From Symbiodinium natans (taxonomy: Eukaryota; Sar; Dinophyceae; Suessiales; Symbiodiniaceae): a DNA stretch of 64,000 nucleotides. The stretch covers positions 1,016,304-1,080,303 of the forward strand of contig CAJNDS010000169.1 in assembly GCA_905221605.1 (NCBI GenBank). Direction: 5' to 3'. This document shows, in pieces, positions 12,454 through 23,529 of this stretch (position 1 is its first letter; each line of letters begins with the position of its first letter). Below the pieces are notes generated by a model. The model made no database searches. It saw only the letters and a list, made by a program, of their open reading frames with translations, and was not told the DNA's origin. The position numbers were made by a program, and so were the translations under genes.

Positions 12454-12999
12454 GCTCAGTGTTGAAGTTCATGGATCTGCGAGCTGAGCTTGGTGCCGAT
12501 AGGGTTTAGGGTATTCCACCCTAAACCCTCCCTAAACCTTAAATCCTATAAACCCTAAGCGGCATAGAGTTGAGGTTTAGGCCTTTTGGGGTGTGGGGTT
12601 TAGAAATCAGGGCAGGGTTTCGGGTTTGCGGTTTACGGTTTACGGTTTAGAGTTCAGTGAGCAGGGGGCCTCGGGATTTAACCTGAGCTTTGTGTTGCCA
12701 CCGATGTGTGCCCTGTATTTGGGGCTGTTCAGGGCTTAGGGTTTAGAGCTTGCGAGTTTGAAGGGCTACTAGGGTTTGAATTCGCTTCGCGCGAGTCAGG
12801 TCTTTATGTCCTGGGCTCCCATGGCTTAAGTCCATGCCTGGGCACGAGCACCGGAGATACTCTGAGATGTCAGGAACGCTTGAGCCTGAGCCGTGACAAC
12901 GGCTACAGCAATTCTTCGAGTCCTTGACCACTTGTGAAAGTTATGGCGGTAATCCCCCCTAGTCTGCCTCATGCAAAGGTCTAGGGCTCAGGGCTCATG

Positions 13000-14500
13000 C
13001 CACTGGTTCCATTGTGCTACGCTCCTTTGTTTCGTGTTGGTCTATCATCTTGTGCATGTGACCTGTATCTCGAGCAAACTGTTCTGCACTCACATATGGC
13101 TTTCCTCCTTCTGGATATAAGCACTGTCTTCCAGTGCAGACAGTCGATCTGGCGATAGTTTGATTTGGCGCACAATGCTTACAACCCTACCTAAACCCTA
13201 AACCCTATACCCTAAACCCTAAACGTAAAGCAAACCTGGGCCACATTCCAAACCCACGCAGACCAGAAAGTACCCTTTTTTTCGCGGCAGTTACCCGAGA
13301 AAAAGCATCCCTAACCCCCCCCCCCCCCCCAAAAAAAAAAAAAAAAAAGTTCTCAGAAACATCCCTCGTCGCCAACGGATTAAGTCCAAGGAGTCGGCAT
13401 TGGGATCCGGCCTTCGAGGACAGGCGTCACAACCGTCTTAGCGCCCCTTAATAGAGCATTTAAGGTTCCAGGGTTTAGGTTCTAGGGTTTAGGGTTTCGG
13501 GTTTCGGGTTTAGTGCCTCGGTGCCTCAGAGTTTACCTAATCTTGCGCCCTGAAGCACCTCGGCCCCTGCAATTACTGCAAGCAGGCTCGGCGAGAGGCC
13601 CTTGCAGTAGAGATCAGGCAGAAGTTGTAGCACTTCTAAACCCTAAACCCTCAACGGCCAAGCCCAGGGGTTGGGGCTTAGAATCCTCAAGTTTCCGTCG
13701 GACCAGACTGTGGGGGATTCTCTAAACTGAGGCCATTTTTTGGGTTCAGGTTTTTTTTTGGATTTAGGGTTTAAAAGTTTAGGGTTTAGGTTTCAGATTT
13801 TTCAGAGGAGCCCAGAAAAGGGAATCGAATTTTGGGAGCCTCCCAGATGGACAAACTGCCAGGAGCGTGGGTTGAGCTTCTTCAACGAAGCCCCACGCTC
13901 AGTCGCATGAGTGTCGCATGAGCGGGTTTGGATGGAAGGTTGCCTAGCCCTGCACCCCCTCAAGGGTTTAGGGTTTAGGGTTGAGGGATTCTTGCCGAAG
14001 TACAGTAGAACATCTTTAATGTGACCCGCGATCTTTGTAGGGGAACCGCGAACACCTGAACCGCTCAGAGTTCTAGCGATCGTGGTCCGGCCCCGGGCAG
14101 TGTGGATAAGGAGTGCCTGAGGCACTGTTTCGGGTTTAGGGTTTAGGGTTTGGGGTTTAGGGTTTAGGGTTTAGGGTTTAGGGTTTAGGGTTTCCCAAAC
14201 CGCAACCCTAAACCCTGAACCCGAAGGGTCTGCAGACAAAAAAAACGTTTGAGGCCGGGGTTGGCTAGACCTCTGGTCCCCCGATCATGGTCCCCTCTAA
14301 TACCCGCAGCCATGAAGGAATAGATTTCCGGAATTAGGGTTTAGGGCTTAGGGTTTAGGATTACGGGAATGAGGGTTTAGGTTTAGGATTACAGGGATTC
14401 GGGTTTAGGGTTAGGGGCCTCGACACCAAAATTAGGGGGCCCCAAATTACACCCTACACTATATTAAACAGAGCTTTGTATTTTTGTTTTTAAGAACAGC
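13000..14500. other. Intron-like, no supportable exon
   Basis: Holds a C16A18 junction (13315-13348) and telomere-like arrays. The minus-strand ORF at 13802-14125 has no recognisable feature. Confidence 0.5.
14130..14194 (+). repeat. TTTAGGG array
   Basis: About 9 units. At 14195-14218 it meets CCCTAAA-type units head to head. Confidence 0.92.
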
Positions 14501-14523
14501 TCTCAGTTCTCTCTCTTGGCAAG

Positions 14524-14580
14524 GTTGGGCAATTCGTGCACTTGCGAAAGTGGGCCTGGCAGATGCTTACGAAAGTGGGG
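14524..14580 (+). CDS. exon-like block, VGQFVHLRKWAWQMLTKVG
   Basis: Preceded by an unusually good polypyrimidine tract (14500-14518) and CAAG|G. TTTAGGG-type repeats follow at about 14682. Donor unclear. Confidence 0.35.
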
Positions 14581-15369
14581 CGAGGGGGTGGGGGAGGGCC
14601 TTCTTGGGTCAGCGGTGCCTCATGCGACCGAGCCTATAGGACCCACCATGCAACCCCTGAGGCCTGCTTGCCATCTACGCTTGGGTTTAGGGTTGAGGGT
14701 TTAGGGTTAGGGCTCAGTGCTAAGTTCGCAGATTACGGTATCAGTCTGTCTTGGGGTGCGACACTTGTAGCCGATTACAGGTGCGATCCGGGGGGGACCA
14801 TCTATGTGATAATCCCCTCAAACCCCCAACCCTAAACCCCTGAATCCCCTGAACCCGAGACCCTGAACCCGATAAATCGGAGTTTGGTTTTGTGGGTGGG
14901 GGGGTGTGTGACTTCCGGCACGCTTTTTGTTATGAGGTGGTTTCAGAGGGCTCTGCGGTTTTACGGTTTAGGGCCCAGCGGGGCCCATCCTAAAGGCGAA
15001 TTCGGCGATGAAGAGCTTAAAAGAAACACACTTCTGCAAGCTTTCAGCCCACATGCCATGACCTGGCAGGATGAAGCACTTCCTTGCCGAGCTGCTAAAA
15101 TGGCCGGCTGCCCGAGCTGCGTGATGCTGTCGTGCCTTTTTTGTCTCAAGCTATGGTAAGGCTGGTGCTACTCGCTTCCTTGAAGGGCCCCCCGCCCCTT
15201 CATGGCTGAAGGAGGTGGTCTCTACAGCTGAAGGGATAAGCACCCTGAATCCTGGACCAGAATTCCCACAACTCGATCCCCTGAGGACAGAAGATAAAGG
15301 GTCGAGCCAGCACCAAGATTCCCTTGAAGGCACCCAACTTGAGGCAGCATGTGAAGTGGTTCCCTTGAA

Positions 15370-15445
15370 TGAACCCCTAAACCCTAAACCCTAAGCCCTA
15401 AACCCCCATCCCTAAACCCTAAACCCTAATCCCTAAACCCTAAAT
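15370..15445 (+). repeat. CCCTAAA array
   Basis: Degenerate units immediately before exon-like block 15463. Confidence 0.88.
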
Positions 15446-15462
15446 GAGCAATTCCCAAGCAG

Positions 15463-15498
15463 AGGCGAGCTCGTCGGCGGGAGCTGGTTCTGAGCAAG
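15463..15498 (+). CDS. exon-like block, EASSSAGAGSEQ
   Basis: Ser/Ala/Gly-rich peptide between CCCTAAA (15370-15445) and TTCAGGG/TTTAGGG (from 15541). GC donor at 15499. Confidence 0.4.
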
Positions 15499-15540
15499 GC
15501 AGGAAGAGCAGAGGTTTGGTTTAGGCCTGGGGTGGGGGTT

Positions 15541-15869
15541 TAGCGGTTCAGGGTTCAGGGTTCAGGGTTCAGGGTTCAGGGTTTAGGGTTTAGGGTTTAG
15601 GGTTTAGGGTTTAGGGTTTAGGGTTTAGGGTTTAGGGCTTCAGGGTTTAGGTTACTATGCTTTGGGTTTGGATATGTCTCCTCAAGCACGAGTCTTGGCG
15701 AGTGTCCATGTTTCAGTGTGCTGGAGCCGGCCTCAGTCCGCGCTTCAAAAGGGTTTGGGTTTAGGTTTAGGGTTTAGGGTTTAGGGTTTAGGGTTTTGGG
15801 TTTTGGGTTTTGGGTTTTGGGTTTTGGGTTTAGGGTTTAGGGTTTAGGGTGTAGGGTTTAGGGTTTAGG
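15541..15869 (+). repeat. TTCAGGG / TTTAGGG / TTTTGGG arrays
   Basis: Blocks of three variants, each internally homogeneous, split by a unique segment (15655-15755). Confidence 0.9.
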
Positions 15870-16302
15870 GCCCTAGGGCCCTAGGGCCAAAGTTTTTGCA
15901 GAATGGTCTGGTGCCAGTTAAGAAACAGCTTCCATACAACCCGTTTGCAAGAATGGGGGTACTTGTGTACTCCATGGGCAACTTCGAAAGTAGAGCATGG
16001 TCTGCTGGGAGCTGCATGGCCTCACACATCTGCACACTGCTGCATCGAGATCCTACAGCATCATGTTGCAGTATTCCATCAAGACATCGCTAAGTGGAGA
16101 AGCACCCCAGGTCGAAACTTTAAGCATTCAGCGAGAATTGACCCTACAAATCCCCGAATTCGAAATCGCACTTCCAATCAGAAAAAAACACACCATTTCC
16201 ATGCTAAAGCCACAACAAACTGCCACATAGACCTTGTAACTACATGTCCCACAAGCGCTCCAAACCCTAAACCCCACACCGTAGCCCCTACAACCTCAGA
16301 CA

Positions 16303-16530
16303 CATACCCCTAAACCCCTAAACCCCGCCAAACCCCCAAACCCCCAAACCCCCAAACCCCCAACCCCCAAACCCCCAAACCCCCAAACCCCCAACCCCCA
16401 AACCCCCAAACCCCCAAACCCCCAAACCCCCAAACCCCCAAACCCCCAAACCCCCAAACCCCCAAACCCCCAAACCCCCAAACCCCCAAACCCCCAAACC
16501 CCTAAACCCCTAAACCCCTAAACCCGACAC
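16303..16530 (+). repeat. CCCCAAA-variant array
   Basis: About 30 units of a one-base variant (CCCCAAA). The opposite strand gives a spurious Gly/Trp-rich ORF. Confidence 0.93.
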
Positions 16531-16566
16531 CCGAAACCCTAAACCCCAAGAAAACCTGCCCTGAAG

Positions 16567-16631
16567 GCGTTGATTCCTTCGGCCATCGACGAAGCCCTGG
16601 CAGACCAGCTGATGCTGGTTGCCAGCCAGAG
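16567..16631 (+). CDS. exon-like block, ALIPSAIDEALADQLMLVAS
   Basis: 65 nt, AAG|G acceptor, GT donor at 16632. Typical helical coding sequence between a CCCCAAA/CCCTAAA array and TTTAGGG. Product unknown. Confidence 0.62.
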
Positions 16632-17242
16632 GTACCTCCTTAGCTTGCATTTCGGGATTTAGGGTTTAGGGTTGAGGGCGTGGCCAGTTCTCAAGGGGCG
16701 ATCAGAGGGCAGGGAGTGGTTGAAAGGCTTCAGGGTTTCAGGTTTAAGGTTTAGGGCTTAGGGTTTAGGGTTTAGGGTTTAGGGGGCTTGCAAGCGACCT
16801 GAGTGGGCTCTAGGGCTTGATTTTTTTGGGGATGAATTCGGCTTTAGTTCCCTGCACTAGGTAGGACCCTGGGGCATTCTGTATTTGCATTGTTGGGCAG
16901 AAGAGGAGCTTATTCAGGAGTTGTCCGCGGGCGTTGGGGGGAGCGTAGATTTCTTACACCTTAGGATTCCAGAAGCGCCTAGACAGCAAACCCTAAACCC
17001 TTCCCAGATCCCTAAAACTTATAGTCCTCAGCCGCAAATCCCTCAGTGATACGGGTTCCGCGGGGATGGAACGGCTCAGGGCTTGATGTTGTTTGTCACG
17101 ACGGGTTTGGGGCTTAGGTTTTTGTCTTTGGGGTTTAGGGCTCAGGGTTTGGGACTTGGAGGTTTTGGGTTTGGGGTGTAAGGTTTTGGGTTTAGAGATG
17201 AGTCCCTCGCAAGGCATAATGACATGGTCCTCTGCTGCCCAG

Positions 17243-17300
17243 CGACTCCTGCGTCAGCGGCGCCTCCTTCACTGGCGCCTGCTGCTGCACCGGCAATGAG
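17243..17300 (+). CDS. weak exon-like block, TPASAAPPSLAPAAAPAM
   Basis: GC-rich Pro/Ala stretch with AG before and GC after, but the flanking repeat polarity is opposite to the usual one. Confidence 0.3.
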
Positions 17301-17626
17301 GCCGACGAATTCCAAGTCATCTCACCCTAAACCCCAAACCCCAAACCCTAAACCCCCCTTTACCCCAAAGCAAGAGCTATAGGCGGCCAGACGGTACATA
17401 GCAAGTTATAGACGCCAGCAGAGGGAACTGATCTTGACAAGACCACAGCTCGCTCGAGTTCACGCATTAAGGTGAAGGTTTGAGGGTTTAGGGTTTGGGG
17501 TTTAGGGTCGGGTTTTCGGGTAGGGGGAGCAGTCTGCAAGGGGGGCACGGTACCACAAGTCCCTGGCGCATCTCCATTGGTTTTCTGCAGTCAGGCTAGC
17601 CCGAACCCCGAAACCCCGTCAGGCAG

Positions 17627-17653
17627 GTGAGCCAGGCGATGACGCCCCCGAAG
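17627..17653 (+). CDS. exon-like block, VSQAMTPPK
   Basis: 27 nt, GGCAG|G acceptor, GC donor at 17654. Short, so weak. Confidence 0.33.
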
Positions 17654-18503
17654 GCCGACGTGGGTACATGGGGGAGGCTTGCAATGTGAGGGGTTAGGGA
17701 TTAGGGTTTAATTAGGTTTTAGGATTTAGAGTTTACACAGGGTTTATCGGGGTTTGGGTTTAGGATTGCATAGCGTACCCTGGTTATATACTGATGTGCG
17801 GTTCGGCAATCAACCCTAAACCCAATTGTGTGACGTATTCCTGTGGCCTTGAGCGCACGCGGCCGCCCAAGAAAGCCTGCACCACATATGACGACTTCTT
17901 AGGTTTAGGGCTTCGGGTTGAGGGTTGAGGGCGTTGGAGGATCTAGGTTCCCAGACTTACGGGCACCTATGTCTACGTAATTAAGAGGGTAACGGGGTGT
18001 TGAGCTTCGGGCATAGGTTTTAGGGTTTAGGGATTTTGGGTGCCCCTGACAGGCTTCTCAGAAGGCCCCCAAAGTCTCCCAAACATACCCTGATGTTTTT
18101 GTAAGTTGCGGCAAGGTGCTCCACCCTACGCCCTACGCGGTTTAGGGTCTAGGGCTTGGGGCTTAGGGCTTCGGGCTTCGGGCTTCGGGCTTATAGGGTT
18201 CCTTTAAGAATTTGGACTCAGGTGCTACGAGCACAGGATGGCTCACCGAAGAGCAGGTGCCTCAGGAGGTCGCTCGATGTTCATGGTTTATAGGGGTTTA
18301 TTTAGGGTTTAGGGTTGAGGGTTTAGGGGTTTAGGGGTTAGGGGTTTGGTGGTTTAGGGGTTCGGCGTTTAGGGTTTAGGGTTAGTGTTTAGGATTTAGG
18401 GTAATAATAGCATAGCCGATCCCACCATTTAGGATCCTCTTTTGACACGTAGGGTTATGCTGCATTTAGGGTGCTGTCTTGTGGCGCTAGTTGCTTCTAA
18501 CAT

Positions 18504-18595
18504 GGCGGCCGCGACAGAAGGCGCCGGAGGGTGCCAGCTTGAGAAGAGCAGCACGGACAGGCAGGATATCGTTGCCCAGCTCCATCACCACTCCG

Positions 18596-18596
<1 letters not shown>
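18504..18596 (+). CDS. weak coding block, MAAATEGAGGCQLEKSS
   Basis: ATG followed by a coding-like acidic/polar stretch running into a 30-nt poly-C tract. It could be a start exon; no splice support. Confidence 0.28.
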
Positions 18597-18599
<3 letters not shown>

Positions 18600-18626
<27 letters not shown>

Positions 18627-20400
18627 ACCGTCCCCCTCCCCCCCCACTGCAGCATCTTCACCTCACCTGATCTCCTCTTTACATCTTGATGTGTTTGTTC
18701 CCCCGGGCACAGGAGCCCATTGTGGTGTCATGAAAACCCAGGCCCTAAGCCGCAGAATACCTGGCTTCGATCCAAGTAGACGGGAATGAAAGATCCTGGA
18801 GTCCCCAAACCCGAAAAAAGCCTTAATCCCTAGACCCTCAACCCTCAAAACCCCAACCCCTAAACCCTAAAACCTTAGACCAAAAACCCTCAACCCAAAA
18901 ACCCCAAACGCTTTCCGAAAGCTCTCGTCTAATTAATCGAAACCCTAAACCCTAAAACCCTAAACCGCGCACGGGCACCCAGGTGGGGGGCACGGCCTCT
19001 CCGAGGAGCTTTGCTTGGGTTTGGGGATCTCGGGTATGCATTATCATGAATATTGTTACCATGATTAAATGTTAATCGTACCTTTACGTTTAATACTGCT
19101 ATTCTTATTGTTAGTGTGTACAATGCATACATATAAATATATAATGAGTATTAGGAAGTATTCATATTTTCAATCGGAGAAGGTGTATGTGCAGTCGGAC
19201 AGGGCTTAGGGTGTACAAAACACGGGCAGGGTGCCAGGGTGAATGGGAAGCAGGAGTTTAGGCGAAACATGCGCTGAGCCAAACAGTGTCCACATGCAGC
19301 TTGCCCACCCTTCAAGCCCAAGCTCTGACCCCCTGAACCCTAAACCCTTCACCCTGACACTCCAATGCCTGCTTTGCACGGAGACTCATGGGTACTGGCC
19401 TAAACCCCAAACCCGAAAGCCGAACAGGAGAGTCCGGGAAGTGACGAAGTGCCAGCGGCCCATTTTTTGAGCTTTATGGTTCGGGGTCTTGCCTCCACGG
19501 GGCCGAACCATCAGGAGGGGGGGAGGGGGGGGGAGGCGGGGGAAGGAGGTTCACCCTAAACCCTAAACAATAAACACTAAACCCCAAACCCTAAATCCTC
19601 TAAACCGTGTAAACCCTAGCAATCCTATAATCTCTCTGAACCTTTTACCCTAAACCCCTGACCCCTAACCCTAGGAGCCCTAAACCCTATAAACCCTAAA
19701 CCCTGACCCCTAAACCTTAAACCCTACAAACCCTAAGTCCTACCAGCCAGTAAGTGGCTTCAGGGTTTGAGGCCCCAGACGCTGGGGACATTGGGGTGGA
19801 CCCCTTCAAGCAAAAGGGACCCTTAGTCCTTCCACCCTCAAATAAATACAGAGAGACAGAGACACAGAGAGAGAGAGAGATATATATATATATACATATA
19901 TATATACATATGAAAACACAAATATCTGGGTTTAGGGTTTGGGGTTCAGGATAAACGTGGAGGGGTTTTCCCAACATAGGGGTTATCTGCTTCGGGGTTT
20001 CCCGAAGGGTTATTTATTTTGGGGGGGGGGGGGGTACAGTCGGGGTACTATTCTGGGACATACGCTTTCTGACCCTCGGTAAACCTTAGTTTTCTTCTCT
20101 GAACCCTAAACCCTAAGCCCGAAGCCCTAAGCCCTAAAACCTGCCCCCAAACCCTTAAAAAGTAGGGCCAAATCCCTCCTAAAGGGTTGGTGAGACCCTT
20201 TGATGCCTGGAAAAAGGCCGGATCCAAAGCGTCAGGAGCTCTTGGAGAAGGACCAAGTTCGGGTTTAGGGTTTAGGGTTTCGGGCTTAGGAACATGGCTG
20301 AACATCCTTCCTGCTTCGTGAGGGCTTAGGAGGTTCAGGGTTTGGGGGCCGGGGGGAGGGGATAGGGGGTTGGGAGGTGGGCGCTTCTGTGTTCCTTTTC
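18600..20400. other. Intron-like, no supportable exon
   Basis: Poly-C, scattered CCCTAAA, an AT-rich patch at 19030-19160 and G-runs. Confidence 0.5.
19860..19915 (+). repeat. (GA)n-(TA)n microsatellite
   Basis: Short GA run followed by TATATATACA units. Confidence 0.85.
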
Positions 20401-20420
20401 CTGTTTCTCCGCGCCGCAAG

Positions 20421-20450
20421 GAGAGCCGCCGCTTGCGCATTGAGAACGCG
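20421..20450 (+). CDS. coiled-coil exon a1: ESRRLRIENA
   Basis: 30 nt, CAAG|G acceptor and GC donor at 20451. Joins in phase to 20682-20726 to read ESRRLRIENAELKKRLQF, nearly the same as the intact exon at 21497-21550. Confidence 0.6.
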
Positions 20451-20681
20451 GCTCGGGGCTCAGATGGCGAAGCCAAAGAGCACGGCTTCCCAAAAAGCCT
20501 TGCGTTTGAGGGTTGTGGGTGTGTCTTGGGGGGTTTGGAGTTTAGGGCCTTAAACCCTAAACTCTAAACCCTAAACCCTAAACCCTAATGCCAGTTCTCG
20601 GGTTTGGGATTGAAGTTTTTGGGTTCCTGAACCCAACAGCAAACGAAAAAAAAACCCACGGCCTGATCCCCTTGCCCCGAG

Positions 20682-20726
20682 GAGCTGAAGAAAAGGCTGC
20701 AGTTTGGCTCCGAGTTCTTGAAGCAG
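20682..20726 (+). CDS. coiled-coil exon a2: ELKKRLQFGSEFLKQ
   Basis: 45 nt, CGAG|G acceptor and GT donor at 20727. Heptad-like Leu spacing. Second half of the duplicated coil segment. Confidence 0.6.
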
Positions 20727-21339
20727 GTGTATCGGGAAGACGGGGGTTTTAGGGTTTAGGGCTTCGGGTTTAGGGCTTCGGGCTTAGGGTTAGGGTTCAG
20801 GGTTCAGGGTTCAGGGTTTAGGGTTTAGGGTTTAGGGAATAGGGGCTTGAATGATTGGGGGGTGAAGGTTTGGGGGTTGAGGATCGTATGAATATCATAT
20901 AGGGTGGGCTTCGGGGTTCACTGCAGGAGATCATTGCAAGCCCACTGGTTACAGACTTGCTGTATAGAGGGCCTCTGCACCCAACAGAGGGGGTGGCGGG
21001 TTGCCCACCTTACCCCTGTCGATGATTTACTGCAATCGCATGGGGCTTGGTGGAGGGTTTTTCGTCCGCGGTCTTGTTTTGAAGACCGCCCGGGCCGGGT
21101 GCTCTGTGTAACACAACACTGTTGTTTTGAGACGCCCCAAACCCTAAGCCCTAAACCCGGTTGTTTCTGATTTGGCGGGGCCTGTGTTTTGTGATGCCGA
21201 TTTGTTCTAGAAGCTTCCCCAGATGTAGGGCCCTTTGCCCGAGACCCGAAGCCTCTGAGCACCCTCCCCAGTGCCCTTACGCCAAGCCTCTCTCTAACCG
21301 CGCTCCAGCCCTGTAGGAAACTGAACCTTAAAAATGTCA

Positions 21340-21441
21340 ACCCTAAACCCTAAACCCCTAAAACCCTAAAACCCTAAAACCCTAAAACCCTAAAACCCTA
21401 AAACCCTAAAATCCTCAAACCCTCAAACCCTCAAACCCTCA
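21340..21441 (+). repeat. CCCTAAAA 8-bp array
   Basis: Eight-base variant, then CCCTCAAA units, upstream of coiled-coil exon b. Confidence 0.9.
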
Positions 21442-21496
21442 ACCTTTTTTTCTTACAAAGAAAACCCAAACAATCGTCCCAGCAGACCTGCCGAAG

Positions 21497-21550
21497 GAGA
21501 ATCGGCGGCTGCGGGTGGAGAACGCCGAGCTGAAGAAGCGGCTCTACTTC
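21497..21550 (+). CDS. coiled-coil exon b: ENRRLRVENAELKKRLYF
   Basis: 54 nt, GAAG|G acceptor and GC donor at 21551. A basic then leucine-spaced segment like a bZIP-type coil. Paralogous to exons a1+a2 but without an intron in the middle. Confidence 0.62.
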
Positions 21551-22220
21551 GCCAACCCCTATGTCTCGCCCTCAAGAGCGAAGAGTCTTTGCTGATTTTG
21601 AGGCCTTGTAAATGAAAAAGCCCCGAACCCTAAGCCCTAAACCTTAAACCCTAAACCCCAAACCCTAAACCCTAAACCCTAAACCCCAAACCCAAGGACT
21701 GTAGGATGGCAAGCTGGGTTCAAGAACCGGCTTTCCTTCAATCCCTGAAAGGGAGATTGGAGCTAGCCCATCCCAAAATGTCAAGCTTTCCTCAGACCTT
21801 GTGTTCCAAGCTCCTGACCCTAAACCCTTAACCCTAAACCCTAAACCCCCTAAGACCCTAAGCCCCTGAACGAAGCCCGTGAGCACGAGGGTGTAGGGTT
21901 TCGGGTTGTTGGGGGTTTGGGTTTAGGGAACAGGGTTTAAGGTTTATTGTGGCACCTTGCAGTTAGAATGAAGTTGCGCACTCGGCTTTAGGAATTTTGG
22001 GGCTTCAGGAGGCTTAGGGCTTCAAAAAGAGAGAGAGAGAGAGGGGACAAGGCAGACAAATACAAACTGAGGCCAACAAGGCGTCGACATGACTAAGCTG
22101 CCACCCTGAAACCCTAAAGCTTAACAAACAGACCTTCATCGGGATTGCAATAGGGGGTATTATAACTTTTTTTGAGGGCTGTTAGTAGAAAGGGGAACAT
22201 CCCAACCTCCCTAGGCGCAG

Positions 22221-22266
22221 GGCACCTCCTCCGTGCCGATCTGGGCCCCCTGGAGACGAATGAGGG
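22221..22266 (+). CDS. weak exon-like block, GTSSVPIWAPWRRMR
   Basis: GCGCAG|G acceptor. TTTAGGG-type repeats begin shortly after. Donor not clear. Confidence 0.3.
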
Positions 22267-22883
22267 TTGAAAGGCTTAGGGTTTTAGGGTTTGAAGGCTT
22301 AGGGTTTTAGGGTTTAGGGTTTAGGTTTAAGGGTTTGGGGGTTTAGGGTTTAGGGTTTAGGGTTTGGGTTTAGGGCGGGTTCAGAGTTTAGAGTTTAGGG
22401 TTTAGGGTTTGGGTTTGGGGCTTTAGGGTGTGGGGGTGTTAGGTTCTTGTGGTTTAGGGCTTGGGGTTTTGGGGTTTTGTGGTTTCACGTTTTACGGTTT
22501 ACGGTTGATAAGGCTATATGGTCTTATGGTTTATGGTTTGGGGTTGAAGGTTTTGTGGGAAGTACGTGGAACTACAGGAGTTTAAGTGTTGAGGCTTTTG
22601 GGTCAGGGCTCCGGAAACCCTAAACCCTAAGTAGGGTTAGTGTTTCGGACAAACATAGTCCGATGTGCCTTAGGAGCGCAAGCGTTTTGGGGGTTTAGGA
22701 CTGCAAGGGTTCATTGGGCCTTCAGATTGCGGGATTCGAGTTTAGGGTTTACGGCTTTGGACCTCAAATTCCTCCCTTAACCAGAACCCTCCCTACCCCC
22801 CCCCCCCCCAAAGCCTAGAAACCCCACCCTAAACCCTAAACCCTAAAAACCCCAAACCGCTAGAAAACCTCCCAGTGGCCCAG

Positions 22884-22940
22884 GTCCCTGTCCCCGTCAT
22901 GGCCGCATCACCCAGCTGTGGCTCGCCGAACTCCGGCGCG
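22884..22940 (+). CDS. exon-like block, VPVPVMAASPSCGSPNSGA
   Basis: 57 nt, CCCAG|G acceptor, GC donor at 22941. CCCTAAA upstream and a 155-bp TTTAGGG array downstream. Confidence 0.45.
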
Positions 22941-22956
22941 GCGAGGCGTCTTTGTT

Positions 22957-23178
22957 TAGGGTTCGGGTTAGGGTTTAGGGTTTAGGGTTTAGGGTTTAGG
23001 GTTTAGGGTTTAGGGTTTAGGGTTAGGGTTTAGGGTTAGGGTTTAGGGTTTAGGGTGTAGGGTTTAGGGTTTAGGGTTTAGGGTGTAGGGTTTAGGGTTT
23101 AGGGTTTAGGGTTCAGGCAGGGTTTAGGGCTTCGGGCTTCGGGCTTAGGGCTTAGGGCTTGGGGTTTAGGGTTTAGGG
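22957..23178 (+). repeat. TTTAGGG array
   Basis: More than 20 units with TTAGGG and TGTAGGG variants, abutting the MITE at 23181. Confidence 0.93.
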
Positions 23179-23180
23179 TT

Positions 23181-23268
23181 GTTCCCCCGTATACTAACAG
23201 TCCTTCATAAGGATTAAAATCCGGGGGCACCAGAGTCCCTATTAAGGACTGCTCGTATGAGGGGGAAC
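23181..23268. mobile_element. MITE-like element, 88 bp, TIR GTTCCCCC...AGTCCTT
   Basis: Left end GTTCCCCCGTATACTAACAG is nearly complementary to the right end ending in GAGGGGGAAC. Same family as 27392-27519 and 28395-28480. Confidence 0.7.
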
Positions 23269-23424
23269 ATCTCAAGTTTGGGTTTTTAAGTTTCAAGCTT
23301 AGGGCTTTTAGCGGTTGCCGTTTTGGAGAAAGGGCTGCGTGAGGACTACTGTTGGACCTGCTTTAGTGGGGGCCCTCTCTTTACAGTCAAGTTGGCCGGG
23401 CTATTCCGGAACGTAGGACCTTGG

Positions 23425-23526
23425 TAGCCCAGTGGTACCCTTTTCCCTTTTTTTTGGGCTCAAGGTTCCTTATAAAGTAACCAACCCCAAAAAGGGTGCC
23501 CTTAGTATAGTATGGTTACTGGGCTA
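23425..23526. mobile_element. MITE-like element, 102 bp, TIR TAGCCCAGT
   Basis: A 9-bp terminal inverted repeat plus inner complementary GGTACCC/GGGTGCCC. Resembles 26377-26480. Confidence 0.5.
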
Positions 23527-23529
23527 CTA

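Noticed and set aside
16296-16481. Minus-strand Gly/Trp-rich ORF
   Set aside because: Pure translation of a CCCCAAA array.
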